Positions 1 to 8,865 of a DNA stretch of 64,000 nucleotides are shown here, one piece after another (the first letter of the stretch is position 1; every line of letters starts with the position of its first letter). Below the pieces are notes generated by a model that saw nothing but the letters and a program-made list of their open reading frames with translations, was not told the origin of the DNA and searched no databases. Location of the stretch: positions 3,224,001-3,288,000 of the forward strand of contig NZ_CP028083.1 of the NCBI RefSeq assembly GCF_005491425.1. The letters are read 5' to 3'. The translations under genes were made by a program, and so were the position numbers. This stretch comes from Lysinibacillus sp. SGAir0095. GTDB taxonomy: Bacteria; Bacillota; Bacilli; Bacillales_A; Planococcaceae.

Positions 1-498
1 CCATCCCACTACTTCCCCACTTACTTGCTCCAAATTCAAAATACTTTCAGGATTCGTACGTAATTCCGGACTTGTAGGCATTTCATTCGAAAATTTCACC
101 ATTACGTACCGATCCGCCATTGGTACTTCTGTTTGTAAATCCCAAAACTTATGTCGCTCAACTAATAACCATTGCGCTACATGGGAAGACCCTTTCACAT
201 CAATCTTGTAAGGAACGACCAAACCATTATCTAAAATCGTGACATCCCCATTATCCGTTTGGAGTGGATTCAAATAATGCTCAAAATCTAGCTGTACTTC
301 TACTCCTGGATATTTCTGCTCTATTTCTTTTTTAAAAATGAGCTCCGCTAACTTCCCAGAAATTTGATCGGCTAAGAAGGCTTCTCTCGTTCTAGGTTCG
401 TCTGTCCCAAACTGTTGAACACTTTGACTACGCTTTTCCCAGGCTGTGACAGCGAAGTGATAACATTTTTGAATTTCTTTTTTGGTTATAGTCACCAT
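1..498 (-). CDS. Partial PD-(D/E)XK nuclease-like protein (C-terminus beyond window)
   Basis: The reading frame is open from an ATG at 498 to the window edge, giving about 166 residues without a stop. The visible part fits a PD-(D/E)XK nuclease core: E52 in a predicted helix, D85 after a conserved-looking NGD turn, then D100-V-K102 at the end of a strand (the D-x-K triad), followed by GSSHVAQW. No family name is recognised with certainty. The gene is divergent from an AlwI/FokI-like nuclease gene, so it probably belongs to a restriction or anti-phage cluster. A weak AGGGGTG lies upstream of the ATG. Only the N-terminal part is visible, so domain content beyond residue 166 is unknown. Confidence 0.6.
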   Translation of the reverse strand, partial: MVTITKKEIQKCYHFAVTAWEKRSQSVQQFGTDEPRTREAFLADQISGKLAELIFKKEIEQKYPGVEVQLDFEHYLNPLQTDNGDVTILDNGLVVPYKIDVKGSSHVAQWLLVERHKFWDLQTEVPMADRYVMVKFSNEMPTSPELRTNPESILNLEQVSGEVVGW

Positions 499-552
499 TT
501 TCAACACCCCTAAAATGAAATAATTTAAACTATTCTAAATATAAATTAAATT

Positions 553-592
553 ATTGCATAGATTTAGCCTCGAAAGGCTAAATCTATGCAAT
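553..592. repeat. Perfect 17-bp inverted repeat (strong hairpin) between divergent genes
   Basis: ATTGCATAGATTTAGCC at 553-569 is perfectly complementary to 576-592, with a TCGAAA loop whose ends can also pair to leave a CGAA tetraloop. It sits 43 bases before the ATG at 636 and 55 bases after the start of the leftward gene. It could be an attenuator, an operator for a dimeric regulator, or a transcriptional insulator. No T-run directly follows on the plus side. Confidence 0.8.
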
Positions 593-635
593 ATTCTTTT
601 GTAATAATAGAAGTGAATAAAAAAGGGGTGTATAT

Positions 636-1196
636 ATGAACGAAATGGCCGACTTTAATCAACAAAAGCTTCAAAAAGTTGTAGAGCGATATTTAGCTTA
701 TTTAATTTTGCAAGAAGAAATCCTAAAGCCCTTGGAGAAGCATAATACTACTAACAAAAATATCATTCCAATAATCGGCAATAGGGTTGGAAAAAATTCT
801 AATAATGTGCATCGAAACATAAATAAATTGGAGGTCTATAGTGCAGTGGGACTTTTACGATACTGGTGCGTTCTCATTGAACTGTGGGAAGAATTTCAAG
901 CACCTGTAGATGCCAAACCCTCCTTAGATGCTTTGGTCGATAAATATAAAGATGGATTAGATTTCTTAAATCAGATAAGTATTGAAAATCAATTGGATAT
1001 CTTAGTAGAAGTTCATTTAACATTTTGCTCAAGATTAGTGAAATTTTACAACGAATCAAAAAACAAGCGCGTTCTAAAGTCAGAAGAACTAGAAGTAATT
1101 CAACAAATTGCTAATCAGCCTCTAGTGAAAGAAGCCTTAATAAACGATCATGAACACCACAAAAAACTCCTACGAGAAAGGTTGAAACAAAAATGA
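636..1196 (+). CDS. Unknown helical protein, partner of the AlwI-like endonuclease
   Basis: This 186-residue protein is not recognised. It looks almost entirely helical, with no membrane segment, signal peptide or nuclease motif, and its C-terminus is basic (KLLRERLKQK). The ATG at 636 has a good ribosome binding site (AAGGGGTG, seven bases away). Its stop overlaps the next start as ATGA at 1193-1196, which indicates translational coupling with the endonuclease. Inference: it may be a specificity, dimerisation or control partner of that enzyme. It is not similar to the catalytic small subunit of R.BspD6I, which carries its own PD-(D/E)XK site. Confidence 0.7.
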   Translation: MNEMADFNQQKLQKVVERYLAYLILQEEILKPLEKHNTTNKNIIPIIGNRVGKNSNNVHRNINKLEVYSAVGLLRYWCVLIELWEEFQAPVDAKPSLDALVDKYKDGLDFLNQISIENQLDILVEVHLTFCSRLVKFYNESKNKRVLKSEELEVIQQIANQPLVKEALINDHEHHKKLLRERLKQK

Positions 1197-2800
1197 GTGA
1201 GCGTAAAGTTTGGTTTATTACACGCCCAGAGCGTGATCCACGTTTCCACGCGGAGGCCATCAGAGCATTGGCTGAAGCCACGAATCAGTTTACAACAAAA
1301 TGGCAAGGAAATCGTGAGGCTCACAAACATTTTGAAAAAGTACTGGCATCAAGAGGGTTAAAACGAAATAATATTAGTAACGATGGCTCTGGTGGCCGTA
1401 CATGGTGTGCTATGTTGAAAACATTTGCATATTGTTACATTGATCATGAAGGTAATGTAAAACCGACAAAAGTAGGTCAGTCTTTAATTAATGGAATTAA
1501 AGAATATGAAAATGTAAAAAAACAGATTCTTACACTCCAAATTCCAAATGCCTACTTTTTAGAAAGTGGTTTTCGTCCAAAATTTGCATCAGCCTTTCAC
1601 ATCCGACCTGCTCGTTTTCTTATTAATCTTGTACAAAGTTCCGAGTTAGATTATTACATCACAAAAGAAGAAATTACGTATTTTGTTTTAATAGCACAAC
1701 ACGACAATCAAATCAAAAACGTTATTAAACAAATTTCAACTTTCCGTTTAAGTAATGAGGAAGATAAAGAAGCACTTCGACAAGAAATTGCGGTTGAATA
1801 TGATCATCGTGCACGAAATGATCACGCTGCACGTGATTACTTCCAAGCGCACTCGGATGTGGCGCATACGTTCATGATGCTATGTGAATATACGGGCCTC
1901 GTAGAATATTTACGTGGAGAGGCGATATTAAAAATTGATCCCGATTTAAACAAAGAAGCCAAAGAAGTAATCTCATATTACGATGAGCGTTACCCATTTA
2001 ATACACGTTATTTAATCTCCTCTGAACGTATGGCTCAAAGTAATGGGCTTGATGTAGATAGCTATAAATTCAATAAATTTGGCAAGATCATGCCTGCAAA
2101 TAATCAATTAAAGATTAAGAATAAAATTGAATCGGTTATTAATCGGATTCCGAATGCATTAGAACTATCAAACGAAGAGCTGTTGTCGCATTTTATACCA
2201 GTTTTTGGTCCAAGAGAAGGAAAAAAAATCGTTAATGATTTAATTATTGAAAAACCGGAGCTAACTACTATTCCGTCTGAATTTGTTGAAATTTACTTAG
2301 GCGAGCTTACACCAAGTAATTTTGAAAAAGAGACGTTGAAAATTTTAAAAGCCATCGGCTTCAACGTGAAATATCAACCTCAAATTAATGGTACAGCGAC
2401 TGAAATTGAAATTTTTGTCCAGTATGGCGAACATTGTGGTATTATCGACACGAAATATTATCAATCTGGCTTCCCATTATCTCAAAACTTAGCGAATTAT
2501 ATGGGTAGTGAATATATCCCTAATTACCTAAATTACGGTAATAGTCCACTGACTTTCTATGGATATATTACATCAGCTAAATACACGGGCGAGAAAAAGT
2601 TACAGTCAATAACAACGCTCGCTAAAAAGTTAACAGGGCACCATATTGAAGGATTTCTTATGCAACGCGAAGTATTAATAGGATTCCTTGATTTCTGTTT
2701 AGAAAATAACTTAACTATCGAACAGCGTGTACATCTATTTATAAAAGCCATTCAAAACAAGGGTATTTTACACTTTGATACACAAGACTTATTCATTTGA
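1193..2800 (+). CDS. AlwI/FokI-like type IIS restriction endonuclease
   Basis: The 535-residue protein resembles the AlwI family (AlwI, PleI, MlyI and BstNBI, enzymes that recognise asymmetric sites or nick). The N-terminus carries a basic, aromatic segment (VWFITRPERDPRFHAEA) typical of that family. The C-terminal domain from about residue 375 looks like a FokI-type cleavage domain: a helix at 377-390, acidic E404/E406, then IIDTKYYQSGFPLSQ at 417-431, matching the DTKAYSGGYNLPI region of FokI, with D419 and K421 as catalytic candidates. It is coupled to the preceding gene by an ATGA overlap. No DNA methyltransferase is visible in the window, so the protecting enzyme must lie left of position 1, or the system does not use one. 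Family call is from motif recall, not a search. Confidence 0.75.
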   Translation: MSERKVWFITRPERDPRFHAEAIRALAEATNQFTTKWQGNREAHKHFEKVLASRGLKRNNISNDGSGGRTWCAMLKTFAYCYIDHEGNVKPTKVGQSLINGIKEYENVKKQILTLQIPNAYFLESGFRPKFASAFHIRPARFLINLVQSSELDYYITKEEITYFVLIAQHDNQIKNVIKQISTFRLSNEEDKEALRQEIAVEYDHRARNDHAARDYFQAHSDVAHTFMMLCEYTGLVEYLRGEAILKIDPDLNKEAKEVISYYDERYPFNTRYLISSERMAQSNGLDVDSYKFNKFGKIMPANNQLKIKNKIESVINRIPNALELSNEELLSHFIPVFGPREGKKIVNDLIIEKPELTTIPSEFVEIYLGELTPSNFEKETLKILKAIGFNVKYQPQINGTATEIEIFVQYGEHCGIIDTKYYQSGFPLSQNLANYMGSEYIPNYLNYGNSPLTFYGYITSAKYTGEKKLQSITTLAKKLTGHHIEGFLMQREVLIGFLDFCLENNLTIEQRVHLFIKAIQNKGILHFDTQDLFI

Positions 2801-3121
2801 CTCAATGGAAGATGGTCTGTTAGAAACTGTAGACTCTACACTACTAGAATAAGACTTGGTAGTCATTAAATATGGTTAAGTTTGCCTTTATCCGTATTAC
2901 TGATCTCCAAGTACAAATATATAAAGGCGAATACTCCCAATGGAAGAAGGAAGTAACCTACTACATTGAACTTCACAATTTATATTTTCAAATAGATATG
3001 TACATATAATATTTATAGCGAAAGTTAATGTAGCATATCATCTGCATTATCATATTATTATTGTCTAAAAATCACTTTAGTTTAAAATTCGATACTTTAA
3101 GCTGTCCTATCATCTAAAAAT

Positions 3122-3163
3122 AAATAAAAGTGCATGCTATCAACCGAGCATGCACTTTTATTT
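3122..3163. terminator. Bidirectional terminator, perfect 17-bp stem
   Basis: AAATAAAAGTGCATGCT at 3122-3138 pairs perfectly with 3147-3163 across an 8-base loop. T-rich or A-rich tracts flank both sides. It separates the rightward endonuclease operon from the leftward HEPN/AAA+/DUF6414 operon. Confidence 0.85.
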
Positions 3164-3282
3164 ACTTATCACTCTCCATTTTAAAACTTCAGAATAATCA
3201 AAGGTAGCATCAAAATTTAGATTTGCTAAGGACTCTTTTATATTGCTCCATTTTTCAGTATTTGATAAAGCTACACAATTAT

Positions 3283-4926
3283 TTAATTAGCCTCAAATAT
3301 TAAATCGGGTTTCGCTTCTTCCCATAACTCAATACCTAACATATTTAAAAATAAAAATTGTATATTAAACCAAGGAAAGTTCGGATATGCTGTTGTTCTA
3401 TGTTCATCTAATCTTCCTAAAAAGATTTGTTTAACTGACTGTTCAATACCTTCAAAAAATTCCTTGGAAATACCATTTCTATCAGAGATTAATATTATAT
3501 TATCGAACTTACTAGGCGGAACTAAGACATAATTTCTTTCTAACGTATATTCATATAAAACATCTTCTAAGTATGTAAAATAATTCCCATATTTTTGAGA
3601 TACATAAATATCAAATTCTCCTAATGGCGTATTAACACCAAATTGCTCATAATCTATTATATTCTTATTTTGAGCATCATTATAAATTTTAACATTTGAA
3701 TCTATAATAAATTGAAATGGTATTTTGAATCCTTTTCTCTCGATGCCAACCTGAGATACACATCTATATAAAAAACTCCCCATATCAAACTTCCTTTGAG
3801 TATATTGTGGGTACATTTGATATATTTCTTTTAATGCCTTATTAAAAAATTCAAAATCAATTAACACTAAAGTATCTGATACATATTTTCCTTCAAATTT
3901 ATTCAAATTATTTTCTATCTCCTTCTTTCTCTGTTCTCTTTTTTCTACGAATTTTTCCCACGACATTTTATAATTTTCAAAACATGCCTCTAAATAATTA
4001 CATATGTAATATTGTAATTCTTTTATCATAAATTCCGGCTCGTATGGTTTATCTAAGACTTGCTCTAGCAACTTTCCGTTATGAACTAGATTGGTTCGAA
4101 TTCCTATTTCTATCCCTTGTTCATCTTTTAATGCAGATAAATACTTAAAACGTTCAGACAATTCATGGTAAGATTTCTTATTATCAACTGAAAATGCTAT
4201 AATATGACCTTTTAACTTTTGCATTTTTTCAAATTCAAAAGGATTTGTAAGATATTCAATCAAACTTAAAGCTTGTACATACTTATTGGTATAACTACTA
4301 GCTTCTACTATATTGACATATAACTGTAATGCATGCTTTGTGATATTTCCAACTTCTCCACAATCCTCATCTAAAATAACAGAATGTTTATCTAAAATGT
4401 CTTTAATTTCTTTTAATTCTACTATTAACCCCTTTCCAATAAATTCAGTATTTACCTTATATTTATCTATTAAAAAATCTGACATACCTAAATGTGGATA
4501 ATATATTAGTGCTCCACTATAAATGTTATTTATATATCCCGCTTTTTGAGTCAAAATCGATGACTTATCTAAATTACAGTAGATGTACTTGAATATATTT
4601 AATACTTCTTCTGCCTGACTGAAACTAGAATTTAACAATTGGTTCTTTTGCTCTAATGTAAAATTACCAAATGGATTTTCCTTTTGAACTATTATAGGAA
4701 ATACAATAAAGGCTGAATTAAAGAAATCTTCTTTAACTTCTGCAAAATCCAAATCTACCTTTGCTTCAAATAGTTCTTCGGTATTTACTGTATTAATTGG
4801 ATAGATAGTAAGATCTCCTATTTGATATTTATTTGAAATATTAAATTTACCAACTGGTATTATAACTAAACTATTTTCACCATTATAGTCCTTTTTTATA
4901 GAATACGTTTTTTCTGAATTAGTCAA
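3283..4926 (-). CDS. HEPN-motif protein, third gene of a Dodola-like operon
   Basis: The 547-residue protein is not assigned to a named family. Residues about 200-300 are helical and contain EIGIRTNLVHNGKLLEQ with R277 and H282, the Rx4H signature of HEPN ribonuclease domains, notably ApeA-like ones (R..LVHNG). The N-terminal 190 residues are mixed strand and helix; the C-terminal 200 residues are lysine- and tyrosine-rich without an obvious motif. The start is TTG at 4926 with GAGGG eight bases upstream. It lies 33 bases after the ClpB-like ATPase gene on the same strand, so it is probably the last gene of one operon. Inference: RNA-cutting effector of a defence system. Whether the domain is active cannot be seen from sequence. 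Confidence 0.7.
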   Translation of the reverse strand: MTNSEKTYSIKKDYNGENSLVIIPVGKFNISNKYQIGDLTIYPINTVNTEELFEAKVDLDFAEVKEDFFNSAFIVFPIIVQKENPFGNFTLEQKNQLLNSSFSQAEEVLNIFKYIYCNLDKSSILTQKAGYINNIYSGALIYYPHLGMSDFLIDKYKVNTEFIGKGLIVELKEIKDILDKHSVILDEDCGEVGNITKHALQLYVNIVEASSYTNKYVQALSLIEYLTNPFEFEKMQKLKGHIIAFSVDNKKSYHELSERFKYLSALKDEQGIEIGIRTNLVHNGKLLEQVLDKPYEPEFMIKELQYYICNYLEACFENYKMSWEKFVEKREQRKKEIENNLNKFEGKYVSDTLVLIDFEFFNKALKEIYQMYPQYTQRKFDMGSFLYRCVSQVGIERKGFKIPFQFIIDSNVKIYNDAQNKNIIDYEQFGVNTPLGEFDIYVSQKYGNYFTYLEDVLYEYTLERNYVLVPPSKFDNIILISDRNGISKEFFEGIEQSVKQIFLGRLDEHRTTAYPNFPWFNIQFLFLNMLGIELWEEAKPDLIFEAN

Positions 4927-4959
4927 ATTATATTCCCTCTATTTTTATTTTTTGCAACA

Positions 4960-6135
4960 TCATTTAAGTCTGTCTTTGTATGTATCAAAAAAAGCTTGCC
5001 TTGTCATTTGTTTAAGCTTTCTTAAATTGTACTCTTCTTTAAACTCAATCATTGAAATTAGTCCATTTAATTCTTGTTTATTTAAAGGTATACCAGCTTG
5101 TATACAATATTCTTCGAATATTTTTTCTAGATATTCTATTCTTTGTTCAAAATTCAAATATGAACATTCAATTATCAAATTAAATCTCGATCTAAGTTCT
5201 GAAGGTACTTTTTCTAAAAACTCATTTCTTTTAAAATTTGAAGTGAAGATAACAACATATCCATTAAGATTACGGATATTACCGAGAGCATCATCAAACT
5301 TACCTTCTTCTAAAAGCTGTAGAAAAAAATTATGAATAGCTCCATCCGCTTTTTCAAATTCATCTATAATTAGTAGACCAGCATTACTATTATTAATTTT
5401 TCTTACTAAATCGCTTTCCTCTTTGCTACCAATGTAACCTGGAGGGCTACCAATTAAACTAGATAAAGAACTTTCACTTTTATAGTTTGCAAGATTAATT
5501 TTAGCGACACTGTTAGTTTCATCTAAGTACTTATGTAAAGTTCTACCTATTTCAGTTTTTCCAGTACCAGAAGGTCCTAATAAAAAAATTGACAGTATAG
5601 GTTGATCTCTAATAACTTTGTTAAAGTACTTGTAAACTTTTACTTCTTCTATAAAACGCTTTTTAAAAGCTTCATGGCCTATCAAATGTTGATTCAAATA
5701 ATAAATTAATTCATCAAAACTTCTCTCATCATTAACTATCAAGTTTTTACCAACTTTTAATACTTCATTTCCTGTGACTACCTCTTCAGAAATATCAAGA
5801 TCTACTTTTTCACCCTCCACAAAATATGGGAAAGAATTTAATAGTTCATCTAAATATGTTTCTTCAATAAGAAAATTCACATTATGATTTATAAGTAAAT
5901 AAATAATTTTTTCCAGCACATAATTTATTGAATCATTAATCTTCGAGATTTTGATAGCACTTGTTAAATCAATATCAACTTCTGTTTCGCTCAAAAAATC
6001 ATCAATTCCACCTTGATTCAATTCAAGTAATGGTACTGTCAAAATCTCTATATCTTCTTCTCTCCTACTCTCTATATATTTTCTATAATTTTTTTGAGAG
6101 TAATAATCAACTTTAAATGTAAACAATTTATACAC
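4960..6135 (-). CDS. ClpB-like AAA+ ATPase (DodB-like)
   Basis: The 391-residue protein has one AAA+ module of the ClpA/ClpB second-ring type at about residues 150-391. Visible motifs are Walker A GPSGTGKT (187-194), pore-loop-like PPGYIGS (231-237), Walker B IIDEFEKAD (256-264), sensor 1 FTSN (297-300), arginine finger SRF near 317 and sensor 2 LRKLKQ near 371. It lacks the Clp N-domain, the first ring and the middle coiled-coil domain, and residues 1-150 match nothing I recognise. Two bases separate it from the DUF6414-like gene, the arrangement of Dodola (DodA DUF6414, DodB ClpB-like). GTG at 6135 lies inside a possible Shine-Dalgarno; TTG at 6126 preceded by AGAGGTG is an alternative start. 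Confidence 0.85.
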   Translation of the reverse strand: MYKLFTFKVDYYSQKNYRKYIESRREEDIEILTVPLLELNQGGIDDFLSETEVDIDLTSAIKISKINDSINYVLEKIIYLLINHNVNFLIEETYLDELLNSFPYFVEGEKVDLDISEEVVTGNEVLKVGKNLIVNDERSFDELIYYLNQHLIGHEAFKKRFIEEVKVYKYFNKVIRDQPILSIFLLGPSGTGKTEIGRTLHKYLDETNSVAKINLANYKSESSLSSLIGSPPGYIGSKEESDLVRKINNSNAGLLIIDEFEKADGAIHNFFLQLLEEGKFDDALGNIRNLNGYVVIFTSNFKRNEFLEKVPSELRSRFNLIIECSYLNFEQRIEYLEKIFEEYCIQAGIPLNKQELNGLISMIEFKEEYNLRKLKQMTRQAFFDTYKDRLK

Positions 6136-6137
6136 CT

Positions 6138-6917
6138 CTACATATGAATCTTTTGAGTAATTGCAAGGATATCTATATAATGATACTGCTCTATAATGTT
6201 AGTATCTTCACCTGTTTGACTATCTAAAATTTGATCTTCCCGAGCTTCAGTCCCTTTTAAATATGTAAATGTATTTTTTAAATCGCCTGAACTTTTAAGC
6301 CCATTATATATACCAATCAAGGAGACTTTCCCTAAAAGTAAATCGTCTATCGTATAATTATTTTCAAATTCATTATCCGCATTCGCTGGTATTTTAATCA
6401 GATAATTATCTTCACCCTTTTTTCCTGTTAGTTGGTAAGAATAATCATTTAACATGGGCTTCATTACTTCTCCTAATGAAATATCTTCATGAACGAATCT
6501 ATCTAACACTCCTTGCTTTACTAATTTGATTTGCCTAGTTTCTTCCTCGTTCACTAAGCTTAAATTAACATCATCAATCAAAATCAATTGTCCTTCTTGC
6601 GCATCATAAATGTTTTTATCACTTAACTTAACCTCTTCAATTAAATCTTTTAATACTACTGAATTAGTCATTTTAATTTCCACAGTTTTTCGTAACTGAG
6701 ATCCATTAGAGTAGTCATAGCCTATATCTGCAGTACCTTCAAAAACCATAGCTAGCATATTTTTAAGTTTTGCTGCTAGCTTTAAACTATGATTACTACT
6801 TTTTTCTATCTCTTCTCCAGTAGTAACTTTGTTATCTAATAGCATTGCTATTTCAAATACTTTATTGAAATTAATATAATACAAACAAAATAAATCACTT
6901 TTCTTCTTTTTTGCCAT
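6138..6917 (-). CDS. DUF6414-like protein (DodA-like)
   Basis: This 259-residue protein begins with a basic stretch and FCLYYINFNKVFEIAMLLDN, which resembles the opening of DUF6414 proteins (aromatic-rich strand, then Y-x-N-x-x-K-V). The rest alternates short strands and helices, without membrane segments or catalytic motifs. It is the first gene of the leftward operon and is followed at two bases by the ClpB-like ATPase. In the published two-gene Dodola anti-phage system, DodA carries DUF6414 and DodB is ClpB-like, which supports the call. The ATG at 6917 is preferred over 6923 because AAGGAG is eight bases upstream. The family match is by memory and should be treated as probable only. Confidence 0.6.
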   Translation of the reverse strand: MAKKKKSDLFCLYYINFNKVFEIAMLLDNKVTTGEEIEKSSNHSLKLAAKLKNMLAMVFEGTADIGYDYSNGSQLRKTVEIKMTNSVVLKDLIEEVKLSDKNIYDAQEGQLILIDDVNLSLVNEEETRQIKLVKQGVLDRFVHEDISLGEVMKPMLNDYSYQLTGKKGEDNYLIKIPANADNEFENNYTIDDLLLGKVSLIGIYNGLKSSGDLKNTFTYLKGTEAREDQILDSQTGEDTNIIEQYHYIDILAITQKIHM

Positions 6918-6923
6918 AATCAT

Positions 6924-7631
6924 TCTCCTTATATTTTATAAATACCCTTTTATTCTTCTACTCTTCTTTTATCAGATACAATATATGAAGTCTTTCGGTC
7001 CTTTGGTAAATAGACATAGTTTAGTTAAACTAAAAGTGTTTATAATCCCTTTGAAAAGCTTGAACCATCTTTATAAACTTCACTAAGTTCTTAGTAACCC
7101 CCTACGACATATCAAATTTATCCTGCTTGAATGATTTTCGATATTTACGGTCATCTGGTAAGACAATTTCTTTCCTTAAATGCCTTATGCTTAACTTCTA
7201 TATCGTTAAAGATATTTCCTTCCAAATCAGACCTAACCATTGCAAATCAAAAAATACTTACCTTTTTGTATTCCTCTAAATCGAATTTAAATTTTTTAGG
7301 CTGTCAGGGAGTTGCACTTCTAATTTTAAACCATCTCCGGTGCTCTCCTTAGGTTTGAGTATTGTATAAATTGATTTGATTCAAAAGAGATTTAATTTCC
7401 GGAATAGAATATAGTCAGGCAAAGTTTAGAATAAAATCATCATCAGTTACAACATTATAATAATTTCATCTACAAGTTCTAATATATTTAGAATCCATTA
7501 TTTCAAAAAAAAAAATGCCCTTCCTCTATGGTATAAGAATATTTTAGGAGATTATATATAATATAATGATTTATAGTTTTATATTAAAATAAACTCATAA
7601 AAACTTACGCACTACAGATCGGAGATAATGT
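6924..7631. other. Intergenic region without an intact gene
   Basis: About 700 AT-rich bases. The part next to 6923 must hold the promoter of the leftward DUF6414/AAA+/HEPN operon. Between about 7080 and 7380 the minus strand reads in broken pieces that look protein-like (for example LEVQLPDSLKNLN and RSDLEGNIFNDIEVKHKAF) but are split by stops in several frames, so this may be a decayed gene. No RNA gene or strong repeat is seen. Confidence 0.4.
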
Positions 7632-8339
7632 ATGGACAAAAACAAGTTAAGAATTAGTGCTAATAATGCTTTAAAAGTAACATTGAAAGAATTCTTTAAG
7701 TTAACTATTGTTCTCTTAATAATTGCTTTAATTCTTATTTTTACTGTAAGTAACATTGAAAATATATTTACCACACAACGCCTTAAAAGCCTATTACTCC
7801 TTACAATTGTATTAATAATATTGAGGTATGGATACTTTGTTAATGTTCTTTATAACCATTTAAAAGTAGTGGAAAGTATTGACGAAATTACAGAAAGTGA
7901 AGATGGAGAGAAAGTATTACTCTCTTGTATTAATAATGTAAAAATAATCTCAGAACGATTCAGATTGAAAATAGACATCTATAAATCTTTTTCCCCTATA
8001 CCAGTTTTAGTTCTATTATTATCTATTTTGGTAAGTAACAATACATTTAAAACTATTGAAAAGATTGAACTTTATATAGTTCATTTCAATATAAATAACT
8101 CATTAAGGTTCATTTATATAATATTTTCCATAATTATTTTGATTGGTTACTTTTTGATATTGATGAGTAATTATTATAAATACAAAAAAGCTCTAGACTT
8201 CTTAAGAATGTACCAGGATCGATACGAGGACATAAAATATACCCTTGAAAAAGAAAAATTTGATAGAGAAATAAAGAAGTATAATTTGGATATAAAAAAA
8301 TTGGAACTCGATATTAAAAAACTACAAGAAAATCAATAA
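7632..8339 (+). CDS. Four-helix membrane protein with C-terminal coiled coil
   Basis: This 235-residue protein is not recognised. It has four predicted membrane helices, at about residues 18-40, 50-70, 115-132 and 152-176, in two pairs. A lysine- and glutamate-rich tail from about 195 (EKEKFDREIKKYNLDIKKLE) is a strong coiled-coil candidate and probably faces the cytoplasm. The ATG has GGAG eight bases upstream, and a terminator lies about 80 bases downstream, so it is probably a single-gene transcript. It lies next to the defence-like operon but on the other strand; any functional link is speculative. Confidence 0.7.
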   Translation: MDKNKLRISANNALKVTLKEFFKLTIVLLIIALILIFTVSNIENIFTTQRLKSLLLLTIVLIILRYGYFVNVLYNHLKVVESIDEITESEDGEKVLLSCINNVKIISERFRLKIDIYKSFSPIPVLVLLLSILVSNNTFKTIEKIELYIVHFNINNSLRFIYIIFSIIILIGYFLILMSNYYKYKKALDFLRMYQDRYEDIKYTLEKEKFDREIKKYNLDIKKLELDIKKLQENQ

Positions 8340-8420
8340 AATACTAAATAGAAATCTAATATCGGTGCTCTTTCATGCTACTATCTAACATATCTAATAT
8401 TCAACTATAAAATATAAGAC

Positions 8421-8458
8421 ACTCCACTCAATCTAATGAGTGGAGTTTATTTTAATTA
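8421..8458 (+). terminator. Rho-independent terminator
   Basis: ACTCCACTCA (8421-8430) pairs with TGAGTGGAGT (8437-8446) over a six-base loop, followed by TTATTTTAATT. It probably ends the transcript of the membrane protein gene. Confidence 0.75.
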
Positions 8459-8865
8459 ATACCCTTTAGTTTGGCGTAAAGAGACTAGTAAAACTTGGGC
8501 CATTTCTGCTGTACTTAAATAAGGAAATTTGTTTCTTCGCTATTTACAAATACATCTTATGAAGCTAAATTTTCAACCTTTAAGTTCAACTTTCGTCTGT
8601 CGTTACCACTATCAAAAGTAAAGGGAATATACAATTGTAACAGTGGAGAAAAGAAAAGAATAAAACCAGAACTCGAAAAACCTTTTTAAGAACAATTAGG
8701 AATTTTTTGGGATATACACTAACTGCACTACGGTTATGTGGTTTTTCAAACTTTTTTCTTTCAAATGTCATTATGCTTCATCCTACGATCATTTAGCTTA
8801 TATTTTCTATTAAAGTATACTATTTACAATGTGTCATATTATATCAATTATTTTAGTTTTATTTG
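8459..8865. other. Intergenic region, nothing clear
   Basis: About 400 AT-rich bases between the terminator and the recombinase gene. The minus strand around 8460-8560 reads as short protein-like pieces broken by stops. No intact gene, RNA or repeat is supported. Confidence 0.35.

Noticed and set aside
636-1196. Small catalytic subunit like that of R.BspD6I (also 186 residues)
   Set aside because: No PD-(D/E)XK site is present and the sequence is all-helical; the same length is a coincidence.
7131-7352. 73-residue plus-strand open frame
   Set aside because: No ribosome binding site or recognisable composition; the opposite strand shows pieces of a decayed gene that better explain the sequence.
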